This document shows positions 1 to 8,785 of a stretch of 64,000 nt of DNA, piece by piece. Location: positions 17,882-81,881 of the forward strand of contig JABGQM010000014.1 of the NCBI GenBank assembly GCA_018648805.1, in the 5' to 3' direction. The DNA is from Verrucomicrobiota bacterium. Its GTDB lineage: Bacteria > Verrucomicrobiota > Kiritimatiellia > UBA8416 > JABMPJ01. How positions within the stretch are numbered: the stretch's first letter is position 1; each line of letters opens with the position of its first letter. A model generated the notes under the pieces. The model was not told the DNA's origin, did not search any database, and saw only the letters and a list, made by a program, of their open reading frames with translations. The position numbers and the translations under genes are program-made.

Positions 1-215
1 GCACGGGCCAACCTGTCGATATGCATGTTGCACGGTGTGACCATGCTCCAGGTTGAGGCGATACCGATCTGCGACCGTGTCAGATCCTCGTCCGAGAACC
101 CGACCGCATGCAGCATGGCGCGGCTGGCGGCGCGTTCTACCCCTTCGGTGACGGCCGAAGAATAGCGACGGTGATCACCGGCACTCCGTGGCTCCGCTGA
201 ACGCTTCGTGGCCAT
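1..215 (-). CDS. ilvD: Dihydroxy-acid dehydratase, N-terminal part (cut by window edge)
   Basis: The reading frame from ATG at 215 runs off the left edge after 71 codons. The visible residues include [14 protein letters not shown] followed by [16 protein letters not shown], the conserved N-terminal block of the IlvD/Edd family. IlvD dehydrates 2,3-dihydroxy acids to 2-keto acids in valine, leucine and isoleucine synthesis, using an Fe-S cluster; the Cys of TPCN is a known cluster ligand position. A strong purine-rich ribosome binding site (GGAGGAGTGAGGAG) precedes the start. It follows the PLDc_N gene on the same strand by about 24 bases, so the two may be cotranscribed. Edd (6-phosphogluconate dehydratase) is less likely because the ASTW/TPCN wording fits IlvD. 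Confidence 0.88.
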   Translation of the reverse strand, partial: MATKRSAEPRSAGDHRRYSSAVTEGVERAASRAMLHAVGFSDEDLTRSQIGIASTWSMVTPCNMHIDRLAR

Positions 216-239
216 GTCTGACTCCTCACTCCTCCTGCG

Positions 240-482
240 CTACGCCCCAAACTCCTCGATGCGCTTGGGCCTTCTGACGAGCAGGTAGATCAGTGCCCCG
301 ATCCAGTGGGTCAGCACGATAATCAGAACCCACGTGAGCTTATCATTGCCCTCAGCCGGCTCCTTCGTCGCACAGTCGACAAGCATCCATATCCAGAAGA
401 TTGTTGCTGCGACACCTACGGCCATGACTAAAAGGGGGAGCATCATCATCATTACAGCAATACCCGCAGCGGCAGTGTCCAT
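240..482 (-). CDS. Small PLDc_N-type membrane protein
   Basis: An 80-residue protein with two predicted membrane segments. After a hydrophobic first helix rich in Met and Val comes the pattern IWMLVDC..KEPAEGNDKLTW, then a second helix ending GALIYLLVRRPKR. This is the arrangement of the PLDc_N domain (phospholipase D-nuclease N-terminal), often found as a stand-alone inner-membrane protein of unknown role. I chose the ATG at 482 because AGGAA lies just upstream; an in-frame ATG at 536 would add 18 polar residues. No catalytic HKD motif is present, so no enzyme activity is implied. It lies just upstream of ilvD on the same strand. Confidence 0.7.
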   Translation of the reverse strand: MDTAAAGIAVMMMMLPLLVMAVGVAATIFWIWMLVDCATKEPAEGNDKLTWVLIIVLTHWIGALIYLLVRRPKRIEEFGA

Positions 483-619
483 AGCTTCATTCCTGTCGAA
501 TCTGTCAGGCGGTTGGCAAGAGACGACGGTCCCCATGCTTCATGCCTGCTTGCTCGCGACTATACGTAGGCGAGTTGCCAGCGTCGAGATGTTTGCGATC
601 GAACATGTGCGGTCATCAC

Positions 620-1966
620 TCAGGCGGAGCGGAAGGAGTCCTGCGGATTTCGCACGAAGAAGGTGGCGACCAAGTTGAGCAGTGTGACCACCAGGCAGAG
701 CAGACATCCGTTCGCATAATTGCCTGTCAGTCCCTCAAGTTGACTGAAGAACCAGGGGCCGACCGCGCTGCCGAATACGATCAGACTCATAACGAAGCCG
801 GATATGGCGCCGAGATGTTCGCGTCCGAAGAAGGTGGGCCAGGTAATGCTTAGTAGAATCGAGAAGACGGAAGCCGAGAGACCCCCACCAATGTAATAGG
901 CCCAGAGAGGGAGGCCCGGCTTGAGGAAGGCAGCGCCAAGCATCATGAGGGCTAGCCCTACGAGCTGCAGCCGCAGAATGTGATGTAGACGTATCGAGTC
1001 GGCAAGCTTGCCGAGGAAGGGGCGCACAACCATGGAGATGATGCAGCCGGGAATGAAACTGGCGAAGGCGGCGTCCTTGGGCAGGCCCACAGAAGAAAAG
1101 ATGTTCTCGATGTGAAAACTCAGTCCTGTGACGAAGAGGGCTGACATCATCGCCGGTCCCACGAAGACCCAGAAGGCGAAGGTCCGGCGAGCTTCTGGCA
1201 GTGTGAACTGATGCGAAATCGTGTGTCGATCTTTCTGGTCCTTCTTCACGGTGGTTGGCTTCGCGCCGTCAGGCACCAGTCCGCAAGACTCCGGGTTGTC
1301 CCTGTAGAACAGGATGGCGGCCGGGAGAAAGATGCCTATCGCGGCGAATCCGAGTAGTTGCCAGGCATGACGCCACCCGTAGGCATCGATAAGCAGAGAG
1401 AAGAAGTAGGGGGTGGCCGCGAATCCGGGTTGAGTCAGAAAGCCCATGATTCCTGAGGCGAGGCCTCGTTTGTAGTTGAACCATTTGGCCACCATATTGC
1501 GCGAGGTCATCGTAAGGACGCCCTGTCCGGAAAAGCGCAGCGCGAAGAAACAGAGCGTCATGATTACGGCGGGAGCCACGCCCGGCGCGGCCCATGGGAT
1601 CAGACGGGCGAGCAGGCCCGCCGCCACATCGCATTTGGCTAATAGGAGCAGCGTCAGCCCCATAATGAGTGCCGCTGTGGGCGCCACAAGGCGCGCGCCC
1701 ATGCGGTCCAGTAGTTTCCCTATGGGGGTCAGCAGCAGCGCACTCATGATGGTGCCGACCATGTAGGCTGTGCTGATCGCGATATCCGACATGCCCAGTG
1801 CATCCCGAACAAGGTTCTTGAAGGCTGACACCCCGAGTGTCTGCCCCGGCATGCTGCTCAGAACGCCCATGCCGCCAAGGACGATGACCACCCATCCATA
1901 GAAGAACGGTGCCCGTCTCGGCGCGAAAGGTTTCTCTGAGAATCTATCTTCAAGACACGTGTGCAT
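620..1966 (-). CDS. MFS transporter (oxalate/formate antiporter-like)
   Basis: A 448-residue polytopic membrane protein with about twelve hydrophobic segments. Major-facilitator features include the loop GKLLDRMGAR between helices 2 and 3 and its second-half counterpart GKLADSIRLHH, plus a central polar loop near residues 230-250. The start FFYGWVVIVLGGMGVL resembles the OFA/monocarboxylate group of the family. The substrate cannot be read from sequence; small organic acids are the usual cargo of relatives. No obvious ribosome binding site precedes the ATG at 1966, so the start is uncertain by up to about 20 residues. It is divergent from the lipoprotein gene at 2137, with a 170-base shared upstream region. 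Confidence 0.85.
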   Translation of the reverse strand: MHTCLEDRFSEKPFAPRRAPFFYGWVVIVLGGMGVLSSMPGQTLGVSAFKNLVRDALGMSDIAISTAYMVGTIMSALLLTPIGKLLDRMGARLVAPTAALIMGLTLLLLAKCDVAAGLLARLIPWAAPGVAPAVIMTLCFFALRFSGQGVLTMTSRNMVAKWFNYKRGLASGIMGFLTQPGFAATPYFFSLLIDAYGWRHAWQLLGFAAIGIFLPAAILFYRDNPESCGLVPDGAKPTTVKKDQKDRHTISHQFTLPEARRTFAFWVFVGPAMMSALFVTGLSFHIENIFSSVGLPKDAAFASFIPGCIISMVVRPFLGKLADSIRLHHILRLQLVGLALMMLGAAFLKPGLPLWAYYIGGGLSASVFSILLSITWPTFFGREHLGAISGFVMSLIVFGSAVGPWFFSQLEGLTGNYANGCLLCLVVTLLNLVATFFVRNPQDSFRSA

Positions 1967-2136
1967 TATATCGAACCATCATTTGCGATAGTGCTGGATT
2001 GGCAATGAATCGAGAACCATATACACGTTTGGCACACAGGCAAGCATAAGCATCAACCGATGTTGCCCGGCAATCATCTCTTGCGCCAGTGCGGCCTTCA
2101 TCTTTATGATCAGCGCATGAAGAGAGCGGTGCGACT

Positions 2137-5037
2137 ATGAGAGAACGATCTGTAACCAGGGGCGTGGTGCTCGCCGTCGGGGTAGGGGGGCTGACGGCCC
2201 TCTTGCTCTCCGGCTGTGCGTCGACCAGCATGAAGGGCACCCCGCTCTATACGGGCGAGTATGAGACGCGTGAGGGACCCGTCGAAGAGCGGGTCAATAT
2301 CTGGCCGCTGTTCTACTACCGCAAGCCGGCGCTCTCGATTCTCTGGCCGCTGGTCGAGGTGACCGATGCCCACCTGGCCGTGCGCCCGATCTACTCAATG
2401 CATGGACGCGACCAGGAGAAGGCCGTTCACAACGTCTTGTGGCCTCTTGCGAGGTTCAACAATCAGACCGGCAACCACCGCATCTTTCCGGTCTTCTGGG
2501 GCAAGAATTACTGCACGGCCTTTCCCCTCTACTGGCACGTTCGCACTGCCGACAGCGTCTCCGATACACTCTTTCCGCTCTGGTCGCACTACCGCCGTGG
2601 TGGGGAACACAGTACCCACGCCCTATGGCCGTTCCTGCATCGACGGAATCTGGATGGCTGTTCCGGCGGTCGGGTCTTCCCGCTCTATGGCCATTATCAA
2701 CGTGGTGAGCGTGATCGCCGTTTTTTTGCCTGGCCCCTCGGACACCAGTGGTCCGATACGGGCAGCGAGAGCGGGGGCAGCATGCTGTTCCCCTTCTACT
2801 ATCATAACCAGAAACCGAACGCGTCGACCTTCCTGTCGCTGCCCTATTCGCGGGCCCGCAAGCCGGATGGCTCGGGATGGGACCTCGCGCCGCCATTTGT
2901 GTTCCGCTCGGACGACCCCAAGCGTTCGACCTTCCTGACACCGCTCTATATGAAAGGTGCGAATAAGCAGAAGGCGTCGGACTGGTCCCTGCTGTTTCCG
3001 CTCTACTACCGCAGCAACTCAGCCCAGGGAAGCCTGTTGGCCGGTCTCCCCGGGGCGCGCTGGAAAGAGGGCAACACATCGGGGTGGATGATCTTTCCTC
3101 TGCTGGCCGGCGGCGAGTCCACTCCCGAGCAGGGCCAATACTGGGGCCTCGGACCGCTCATGCATAAGGGATGGGATGCCGACTCATCATCCAGCCATAT
3201 CTTCCCTTTCTACTATCGTACCCGCACAGCGGACCGTTCCTTTCTGCTGTCGCTGCCGTGGAGCAGCGGGCGGTCCGCGGATGGCAGCTCATGGCAGATG
3301 GTGCCGCCACTGCTCTTCAGGGAGAAACGAGCGGACGGGACCTCCTATGTGACCGTGCTCTTCTACTGGAACAGCGAAACCAGGACCTTTGTCTCGCCGC
3401 TCTATGCACGCTTCAGCAGCGGGCAGGCTGACTATACGGCCGTGCCGCCTCTGCTCTCCTGGCATGTGCGGGATGAGAAGCGGAGCGATCTCTGGGGCGC
3501 CGGCGGACTGATGCACTTCAGCTGGGGGGAGCAGCCCGGCGCCCAGCACGTTTTGCCGCTTTTCTATCGCAATCCGCAGACCGGACTCTTTGTCTCGCTC
3601 CCCTTCGCCCAATGGCAGTCGGATTCCGGCCGCAAAACGGCGGTCGTCCCCCCCCTGCTGAGCTGGTTGTCGCGTGGCAGCGAGAAGAGCGACCTCTGGC
3701 TGGCGGGCCCCCTGGCGCATTTTAGCTGGGGTGAGAAGGCTACGGCACAGCATGTATTCCCGCTCTTCTATCACAACCGTAAGAGCGGGACTGTCGTCTC
3801 GCCTCTGTGGGCGCGTTGGCATCCGAGCACCAACCGCACCACCACCGTTGTACCTCCACTTCTCAGTTGGAAGGAGACGCGGAAAGACCGTAGCGATCTC
3901 TGGATGGTGGGCCCACTGGCGCATTTCAGCTGGGGTGAGAAAGCCGCGGCACAGCATATCTTCCCGCTCTACTACTACAACCGCACGAGCGGCACCTTTG
4001 TTTCGCCCCTGTGGGCCTCCTGGCGCGAGGGCCGTCGCGATATCAAGGTCGTGCCGCCGCTCCTCTCGTGGCATACGGCCAAAGGGGACGAAGAATCGCT
4101 GACCGCCCTGCTGGGACTTTTCCGTCAGCAGTGGGGGGGCGACAAGCCGAAGCAGGGCCATCTCTTCCCGCTCTATAGCTACACGGGAGATAAGCGCCTC
4201 CTGACCCCTCTGTTCGGGTGGGACAAGGATCCCCGGAATGGGTACTACTATCCTCTCACACCACTCTATGGCCGGCGGCGCGGGGAGAACACCGGTTCAT
4301 GGCTGTTCCCGCTCTACTCACACAAGTACCATACCCAACGCGATGAGCACAGCGGCACGTTCCTGTGGGGGAACTACCGCGCCACAGCGGCACGGACCCG
4401 CTCGCAGCTGCCTGGCGTGTTTACCTATCGCAACGTCCACGAACCCGCGCCGGAGCTGCTGACAACCCGGCAGTATGCCACCTACGGCAAGGCCTTTGAT
4501 GCGCTGCTCCTCTATAGCTACCGCAATCAGCTGAAGGTTCGGCCGGATCGACCGGACCCCGATCAGCCGGATGTATCCCCACCGCCCCGCCTGACCGACT
4601 ACCGCAAGAACCGGCTCTTCCCGCTGTGGAGTGCCTCGCACCGCACCGATAGAGTGAGTGGCGCGGTCGACTCCAAGCGGTCGCTCCTGTTGGCACTCTA
4701 CGACCACATGCACGAGCGCTCAGCGGCCACAACCGATACCGATCAGGCGGCCGACGACTACACCCGTGCGCGCGTGCTCTGGCGCCTGTGGCACTATGAG
4801 CGCCTCAATGGTGATGTCAGTGTGGACATCTTCCCCGGGATCACCTACGACCGCAAAACCGACGGATTCAAAAAGGTCTCCTTCCTCTGGCGCCTCTTCC
4901 GCTATGAGAAGGGCCCCCAAGGCAAGAAACTCGACCTGCTCTTCATCCCGCTCATGCGCAAGAAAGCAGAGGGGGAGGCACTGAATGACCGCCTACCCAA
5001 ACCGGGCGACCTCGAGTCTGACTCGGACCCGTGCTAG
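2137..5037 (+). CDS. Large repeat-rich lipoprotein of unknown function
   Basis: A 966-residue protein with a type II signal peptide: a charged start, a hydrophobic stretch, then the lipobox LLSGC with the lipidated Cys at about residue 27. It should be a periplasm-facing or surface lipoprotein. The body is built from short units of the type FPL(Y/F)YxN, (L/V)SPLWARW and VPPLLSW, repeated more than a dozen times and rich in Trp and aromatic residues. Three units of exactly 68 residues follow one another at 3484-4095. The pattern suggests a repetitive beta structure such as a propeller or solenoid, but I cannot name a family. No catalytic motif is seen. The gene is followed by rph after 54 bases. 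Confidence 0.8.
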   Translation: MRERSVTRGVVLAVGVGGLTALLLSGCASTSMKGTPLYTGEYETREGPVEERVNIWPLFYYRKPALSILWPLVEVTDAHLAVRPIYSMHGRDQEKAVHNVLWPLARFNNQTGNHRIFPVFWGKNYCTAFPLYWHVRTADSVSDTLFPLWSHYRRGGEHSTHALWPFLHRRNLDGCSGGRVFPLYGHYQRGERDRRFFAWPLGHQWSDTGSESGGSMLFPFYYHNQKPNASTFLSLPYSRARKPDGSGWDLAPPFVFRSDDPKRSTFLTPLYMKGANKQKASDWSLLFPLYYRSNSAQGSLLAGLPGARWKEGNTSGWMIFPLLAGGESTPEQGQYWGLGPLMHKGWDADSSSSHIFPFYYRTRTADRSFLLSLPWSSGRSADGSSWQMVPPLLFREKRADGTSYVTVLFYWNSETRTFVSPLYARFSSGQADYTAVPPLLSWHVRDEKRSDLWGAGGLMHFSWGEQPGAQHVLPLFYRNPQTGLFVSLPFAQWQSDSGRKTAVVPPLLSWLSRGSEKSDLWLAGPLAHFSWGEKATAQHVFPLFYHNRKSGTVVSPLWARWHPSTNRTTTVVPPLLSWKETRKDRSDLWMVGPLAHFSWGEKAAAQHIFPLYYYNRTSGTFVSPLWASWREGRRDIKVVPPLLSWHTAKGDEESLTALLGLFRQQWGGDKPKQGHLFPLYSYTGDKRLLTPLFGWDKDPRNGYYYPLTPLYGRRRGENTGSWLFPLYSHKYHTQRDEHSGTFLWGNYRATAARTRSQLPGVFTYRNVHEPAPELLTTRQYATYGKAFDALLLYSYRNQLKVRPDRPDPDQPDVSPPPRLTDYRKNRLFPLWSASHRTDRVSGAVDSKRSLLLALYDHMHERSAATTDTDQAADDYTRARVLWRLWHYERLNGDVSVDIFPGITYDRKTDGFKKVSFLWRLFRYEKGPQGKKLDLLFIPLMRKKAEGEALNDRLPKPGDLESDSDPC
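3484..4095 (+). repeat. Three tandem 204-bp (68-codon) coding repeats
   Basis: Units start at 3484, 3688 and 3892, each beginning with codons for SDLW and continuing with HFSWGE, QH(V/I)(L/F)PL(F/Y)Y, a second aromatic block and VPPLLSW. The spacing is exactly 204 bases in both cases. The protein identity between units is high while flanking units of the same gene are more diverged, indicating recent internal duplication within the lipoprotein gene. Confidence 0.85.
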
Positions 5038-5091
5038 TACATCCCTCTCCAATTGGCTATAGTACGCACAAATCACTAATGGAGAGCATCA

Positions 5092-5781
5092 ATGAGGGAC
5101 GTATCATTTCAGCGCAACTACGTAAAACATCCTGCGGGCTCATGCCTGGCGTCATTCGGTGACACCAAAGTCATCTGCACCGCGAGCGTGTCAAAAGACC
5201 TGCCACCCTTTCTGCGAAATTCCGGCAAAGGCTGGATAACCGCAGAATACGCTATGTTGCCGGGCAGTACCGGTGGCGGCCGCAAACGGCGTGACGGAAT
5301 AAAGAAGGACGGACGCAGCACAGAGATTCAGAGACTGATCGGCCGCAGCCTCAGGGCCGCTGTGGATATGGAGAGACTTGGCGAAGTCAGTATCACGATT
5401 GACTGCGATGTGCTTCAGGCTGATGGCGGAACCAGAACAGCGGCCATAAGCGGCGGGTGGGTCGCCCTCTATGATGCGCTTCGTAAGGTGGCCGCCGACC
5501 AGGGCAAACCGGGACCGGAATACTATCTCCTGGGCCAAGTGGCCGCTGTCAGCGCCGGCATTGTGGGTGGCGCCGTCATTTGCGATCTCGACTACGCGCA
5601 TGATTCCACCGCAGAGGTGGACATGAATGTCATCATGCGCGATGGCTCTCTCGTGGAAGTCCAGGGCACAGGCGAACAAGGGGTCTTCTCCCGCACCGAC
5701 CTTGACTCACTCCTGGATGCATCTGCAGAAGGCATCACAGTCATCATGGCCAAGCAGACGGAAGCACTGCAAGCTGACTGA
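5092..5781 (+). CDS. rph: Ribonuclease PH
   Basis: A 229-residue phosphorolytic 3'-5' exoribonuclease that trims tRNA 3' ends, releasing nucleoside diphosphates. Family landmarks are all visible: GDTKVICTASV, GWITAEYAMLPGST, DGRSTEIQRLIGRSLRA, the block DCDVLQADGGTRTA, and EVDMNVIMRDG near the end. It is about ten residues shorter at the N terminus than the E. coli enzyme; the usual first residues ahead of the RPV/RDV position are absent. An in-frame TAA lies at 5077-5079, so the start cannot be moved upstream, and GGAGA at 5081-5085 supports ATG 5092. It leads a run of small transcription or translation factor genes. Confidence 0.95.
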   Translation: MRDVSFQRNYVKHPAGSCLASFGDTKVICTASVSKDLPPFLRNSGKGWITAEYAMLPGSTGGGRKRRDGIKKDGRSTEIQRLIGRSLRAAVDMERLGEVSITIDCDVLQADGGTRTAAISGGWVALYDALRKVAADQGKPGPEYYLLGQVAAVSAGIVGGAVICDLDYAHDSTAEVDMNVIMRDGSLVEVQGTGEQGVFSRTDLDSLLDASAEGITVIMAKQTEALQAD

Positions 5782-5848
5782 AGGAGCACGTCACGGCAGG
5801 ACGTCTCGGCGAGGCGGAGTGAGGTGGCACAACTGAGGCCGTCTGAAG

Positions 5849-6193
5849 ATGGACACGATTTCACTTAAGAAGTATGAAGCGATGTTGGGCGAGCTGCTAG
5901 CCATGCTGGAGGCCGAGCTTGAGCAGTCGCGTGTGACGGCCGCACCCGTGGCCCTGGACGGCAGCATGGGGCGCATCTCCCGGGGCGACGCGATGCAGGT
6001 GCAGCAGGTGGCCCTTGAGGTGCGGCGTCGTCGCGAACAGCGTCTCGTGCGGACCCAGTCGGCCCTGCAACGCGTCGCGAAGGGAACCTACGGGCGCTGC
6101 GGGCGTTGTCAGAGCGCTATTGGCGGCGAGCGGCTGGATGCATTTCCTGACGTGGTTCTCTGCGTTCGTTGCGCCTCAACACCAAAGCGGTAA
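5849..6193 (+). CDS. DksA/TraR-type C4 zinc-finger protein
   Basis: A 114-residue protein with a helical N-terminal coiled-coil region and a C-terminal four-cysteine zinc finger, CGRC followed about 20 residues later by CVRC. This is the DksA/TraR architecture: such proteins enter the RNA polymerase secondary channel and modulate initiation, often together with ppGpp. The tip of the coiled coil lacks a clear DxxDxA signature, so classical DksA activity is not assured. The next two genes encode SUI1-like and Gre-like proteins on the same strand with short gaps, which suggests a small operon of gene-expression factors. Confidence 0.82.
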   Translation: MDTISLKKYEAMLGELLAMLEAELEQSRVTAAPVALDGSMGRISRGDAMQVQQVALEVRRRREQRLVRTQSALQRVAKGTYGRCGRCQSAIGGERLDAFPDVVLCVRCASTPKR

Positions 6194-6262
6194 GGACACG
6201 GTAGAACGGCACTGATCTCCAGGATGCCCTGGGATCCGCCCGCCGGGATGGGAAACAGAGAG

Positions 6263-6634
6263 ATGAACACAAATAGCAGCAGCCGCGCCGTTTGGAATTC
6301 GGACCAGGGACACGTGGGGGGCACCCCCAGCGGCAAGCGTTCGAAATCATCCAAGAAATCCCGGCGCGCCTTGCCGGATGCAGGCTTCCCGAAAGACGGC
6401 ACCACCCGCGTGCGCCGCGAGACCGGCGGTCGGGGGGGCAAGACGGTCACCGTTCTTTACGGCGTCCCGGGGGGCGATGATGCCCGTATGCAGCTGATGA
6501 AGAAGCTCAAGAAGGTCTGTGGCTGCGGGGGGGCGTACAAAGAGGGGCGCATCGAGATTCAGGGGGACCATCGCGACAAAATCATGACGATCCTGAGCGA
6601 CATGAACATCGTGGCCAAAGCCGCCGGGGGCTGA
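6263..6634 (+). CDS. SUI1/eIF1-like translation initiation factor (YciH type)
   Basis: About 123 residues. The C-terminal half is the SUI1 fold: GKTVTVLYGVP, then LMKKLKKVCGCGGA, KEGRIEIQGDHRDKI and a final hydrophobic segment. Bacterial YciH/SUI1 proteins relate to eukaryotic eIF1 and are thought to affect start-codon selection; their role in bacteria is not well settled. The N-terminal 50 residues are basic, Ser-rich and probably disordered. The start is ambiguous: ATG at 6263 follows an AGAGAG purine stretch, while in-frame ATGs at 6224 and 6248 would add 13 or 5 residues. It lies between DksA-like and Gre-like genes. Confidence 0.85.
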   Translation: MNTNSSSRAVWNSDQGHVGGTPSGKRSKSSKKSRRALPDAGFPKDGTTRVRRETGGRGGKTVTVLYGVPGGDDARMQLMKKLKKVCGCGGAYKEGRIEIQGDHRDKIMTILSDMNIVAKAAGG

Positions 6635-6669
6635 ACGCGCGACATCCGCTCGGCAGCCATAGGGACGAC

Positions 6670-7152
6670 ATGACCAAACAAGACATTCATCAGCGCTTCA
6701 TCGACCAACTCACCCGGGAAGTGGAGACCATCACCGCCGCGGCCAAAAGCTCATTCGACACCGCCACCAATGCGGAGCATCAGGCCAAAAGCAAGTATGA
6801 CACCTTCAGCCTCGAAACCTCCTATCTGGCCCGGGGTCAGGCCAAGCGTGTCGAGGAGTTGAACGACGCCCTCGAGCGCCTGCAGCAGCTTCCGCTCAAG
6901 GCGCTGGACGCGACCACCCCCATTCTGCTCAGTGCCCTCGTGCGCCTGAGAGCGGACGACGGCGAGACGCGCGCCCTGTTCCTCGGTTCGGCCGCCGGCG
7001 GAGAGATGATCAGCGTGGATGGCGAGGAGATTATCATGGTCACCGCGCGCGCGCCGTTGGGGCAGGCCGTGCTGGGCAAGACCGTAGGGGACACCTTTGA
7101 CATCAAGATGGGCATCGACACGCAAACCTTCACGGTGGTGTCGGTTGAATAG
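6670..7152 (+). CDS. GreA/GreB C-terminal-domain family protein
   Basis: A 160-residue protein. Residues 1-75 are helical and contain KYDTFSLETSYLARGQAKR, and the C-terminal half has the FKBP-like Gre domain ending in ARAPLGQAVLGKTVGDTFDI. The same combination occurs in a Gre-like family sometimes misnamed 3-oxoacyl-ACP synthase. Gre factors rescue backtracked RNA polymerase through acidic residues at the tip of an N-terminal coiled coil; here that coiled coil is short, so transcript cleavage is not guaranteed. An alternative role is polymerase binding without cleavage. It is the last gene of the rph/DksA/SUI1 group and faces truA tail to tail. Confidence 0.78.
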   Translation: MTKQDIHQRFIDQLTREVETITAAAKSSFDTATNAEHQAKSKYDTFSLETSYLARGQAKRVEELNDALERLQQLPLKALDATTPILLSALVRLRADDGETRALFLGSAAGGEMISVDGEEIIMVTARAPLGQAVLGKTVGDTFDIKMGIDTQTFTVVSVE

Positions 7153-7256
7153 ACCCGGGCCATGACGGGGAACACTCGAGCGCGGATTTTGCCGGAGCAA
7201 GCCCTAGAGCTCTGTGCCCACGCGCCCCTCATTTCCGGAGAAGGGCAGGGGGTCGG

Positions 7257-8084
7257 TCAGGAATCGGAACCTTCAGGTGCCGCGGCAGCTTCCAGAAAGT
7301 GGTTGAACTCCTCTTCATCGTAGAAGGCCTTTTCACAAAAGAGCCCTGAGGCCGGGGCGGTGAAGCTGGACGTTGACTGGGTGGGATCAGAGAGATAGCT
7401 CTCCACCTGTTCGGGTGTCAGGTTGCCTTTGCCCACTTCTACCAGAATGCCGGCCATGCGCCGCACCATCTTCCAGAGGAAGTGTGAGCCGACGACCCGC
7501 AGGCGAATGATCTCATCATCTTCATAGATGAACACACCGTTGACCAGTACCTTGGTTGATTTCTTCATCTCCGGCTTCTCGGCGAAGGCGGCAAAATCGT
7601 GCATTCCTACAAACACACCCGCGGCATCGGCCATGGCCTCGCTGTCCAGTGGTGCTTTGGGCCACCAGGAATAGGTTTTGTTGAAGACGGTTTTACGTGT
7701 TGATACCTGGTAAAGATAGCTGCGGCCAACACAGGTGTGACGGGCATGAAAGCGGGGATCGCAGGGCGACACATCCAGTATGACAATAGAGGCGGGAAGC
7801 AGAGTGTTGAAACGGTCGCGGATCTCAGCAGGCGTCAGGCGGCTGTCTGAGGTCTCCAGATGGGCCGTGTAGTTCAGCGCATGAACGCCTGCATCTGTGC
7901 GGCCGTGTCCCTGGATGTCCAATAGCTTGTCGCTGAATATCTCTGCGCCCACTTCGAGCAGGGTCCCTTGAATGGTCCGGGCGTTGGTCTGTTTCTGCCA
8001 GCCGCTGAAGCCCGCACCTGCATATTCGAGAGTGAGGCGAAAGCGTTTGCGTCTTGTAGATGTGGATGTAGAGGATGGTGCCAT
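7257..8084 (-). CDS. truA: tRNA pseudouridine(38-40) synthase
   Basis: A 275-residue enzyme that isomerises uridines 38, 39 and 40 in the tRNA anticodon arm. The catalytic block GHGRTDAGVHAL carries the essential Asp, and the start LTLEYAGAGFSGWQKQ and the RSYLYQV and FLWKMVRRM segments are all in family order. The ATG at 8084 is preceded by GGAGA. A Ser/Thr-rich run of about ten residues precedes the conserved domain. Length is normal. It is transcribed towards the Gre-like gene and away from the HzsA-like remnant. Confidence 0.95.
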   Translation of the reverse strand: MAPSSTSTSTRRKRFRLTLEYAGAGFSGWQKQTNARTIQGTLLEVGAEIFSDKLLDIQGHGRTDAGVHALNYTAHLETSDSRLTPAEIRDRFNTLLPASIVILDVSPCDPRFHARHTCVGRSYLYQVSTRKTVFNKTYSWWPKAPLDSEAMADAAGVFVGMHDFAAFAEKPEMKKSTKVLVNGVFIYEDDEIIRLRVVGSHFLWKMVRRMAGILVEVGKGNLTPEQVESYLSDPTQSTSSFTAPASGLFCEKAFYDEEEFNHFLEAAAAPEGSDS

Positions 8085-8156
8085 GATTATGTCTCCGGAG
8101 CGAAATGTCGTGATTGAACGCGCATGCTATCATAAAGGACGATCACTGTGCAGGAA

Positions 8157-8177
8157 ATCGGGGACTCGGGTCCCGAT
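8157..8177. other. Hairpin upstream of truA
   Basis: ATCGGG(G)AC at 8157-8165 pairs with GTCCCGAT at 8170-8177 around a four-base loop, with one bulged G. It lies in the 235-base gap between divergent truA and the remnant gene. It has no T-run, so it may be a small palindromic repeat or a regulatory hairpin. I see nothing else of note in this gap. Confidence 0.3.
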
Positions 8178-8380
8178 TCGCCGTAGCAACTGTCTTGCGG
8201 CCAGACTGTTGGGGCATATTACAGTCGGGCCGTGAAGCGGGCGTACGCTCTATGGCTTGCCCCCAGTTGACCGACGCTCCTGCTTGGATTGTTCAAGGCA
8301 ATGGGCTAGAATGTAGCGCATGATAAGCATACGCATGATCGTCATCTTCCTGTTCTGCGCGACGCTGGGTCTGAACGGCC

Positions 8381-8758
8381 GTGGCGGTGAACTGGTGCGG
8401 CTTGATGGGGCAGACTGGCCGCGGAGAGGGAAGCTTGGTCGAAATGGCCTCACGTTTATGGAGCACTATGATGGCTTATGGGATGCTAGTGACAGCAGTT
8501 CAAGATCGTCTGGCCCCGAAATACGGGTTCTGGAGCTATGGCGAAGCCTTGCGTACGATGCCAGGAAAATTCGGGGCGCGGCACTCCAAGCTCTATCAGA
8601 TGTTGAAAATCGGCCATCACGACGTCACACTCTCCCCGGAAGACATGCATCGCATCACCGTCTGGCTTGACTCCTGTTCGGTCTTCTATGGTGTCTATGA
8701 GAAAGAGGGCGGCGAAGCTCAGTTGCGTGGCGAGATAGTCCACCCGACCCTGGAATAG
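8381..8758 (+). pseudogene. C-terminal remnant of an HzsA-like (hydrazine synthase alpha-type) protein
   Basis: The frame encodes about 125 residues, of which the last 90 (from about 8486) look like the conserved C terminus of a large secreted family seen in planctomycetes and relatives and related to hydrazine synthase alpha: SYGEALRTMPGKFGAR, then LSPEDMHRITVWLDS, FYGVYE and RGEIVHPTLE. Full members are several hundred residues or more. An overlapping frame at 8320 begins with a signal-peptide-like stretch (MIVIFLFCATLGL), which suggests an original N terminus now joined out of frame to the C terminus after a large deletion. I infer a decayed gene, not a functional short protein. Confidence 0.6.
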
Positions 8759-8785
8759 ACGCGGTTCTTCAAAGGAGGCAAAGTT

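Noticed and set aside
3289..4161. 290-codon minus-strand frame opposite the lipoprotein repeats
   Set aside because: Its internal repeats are only the antisense image of the 204-bp coding repeats.
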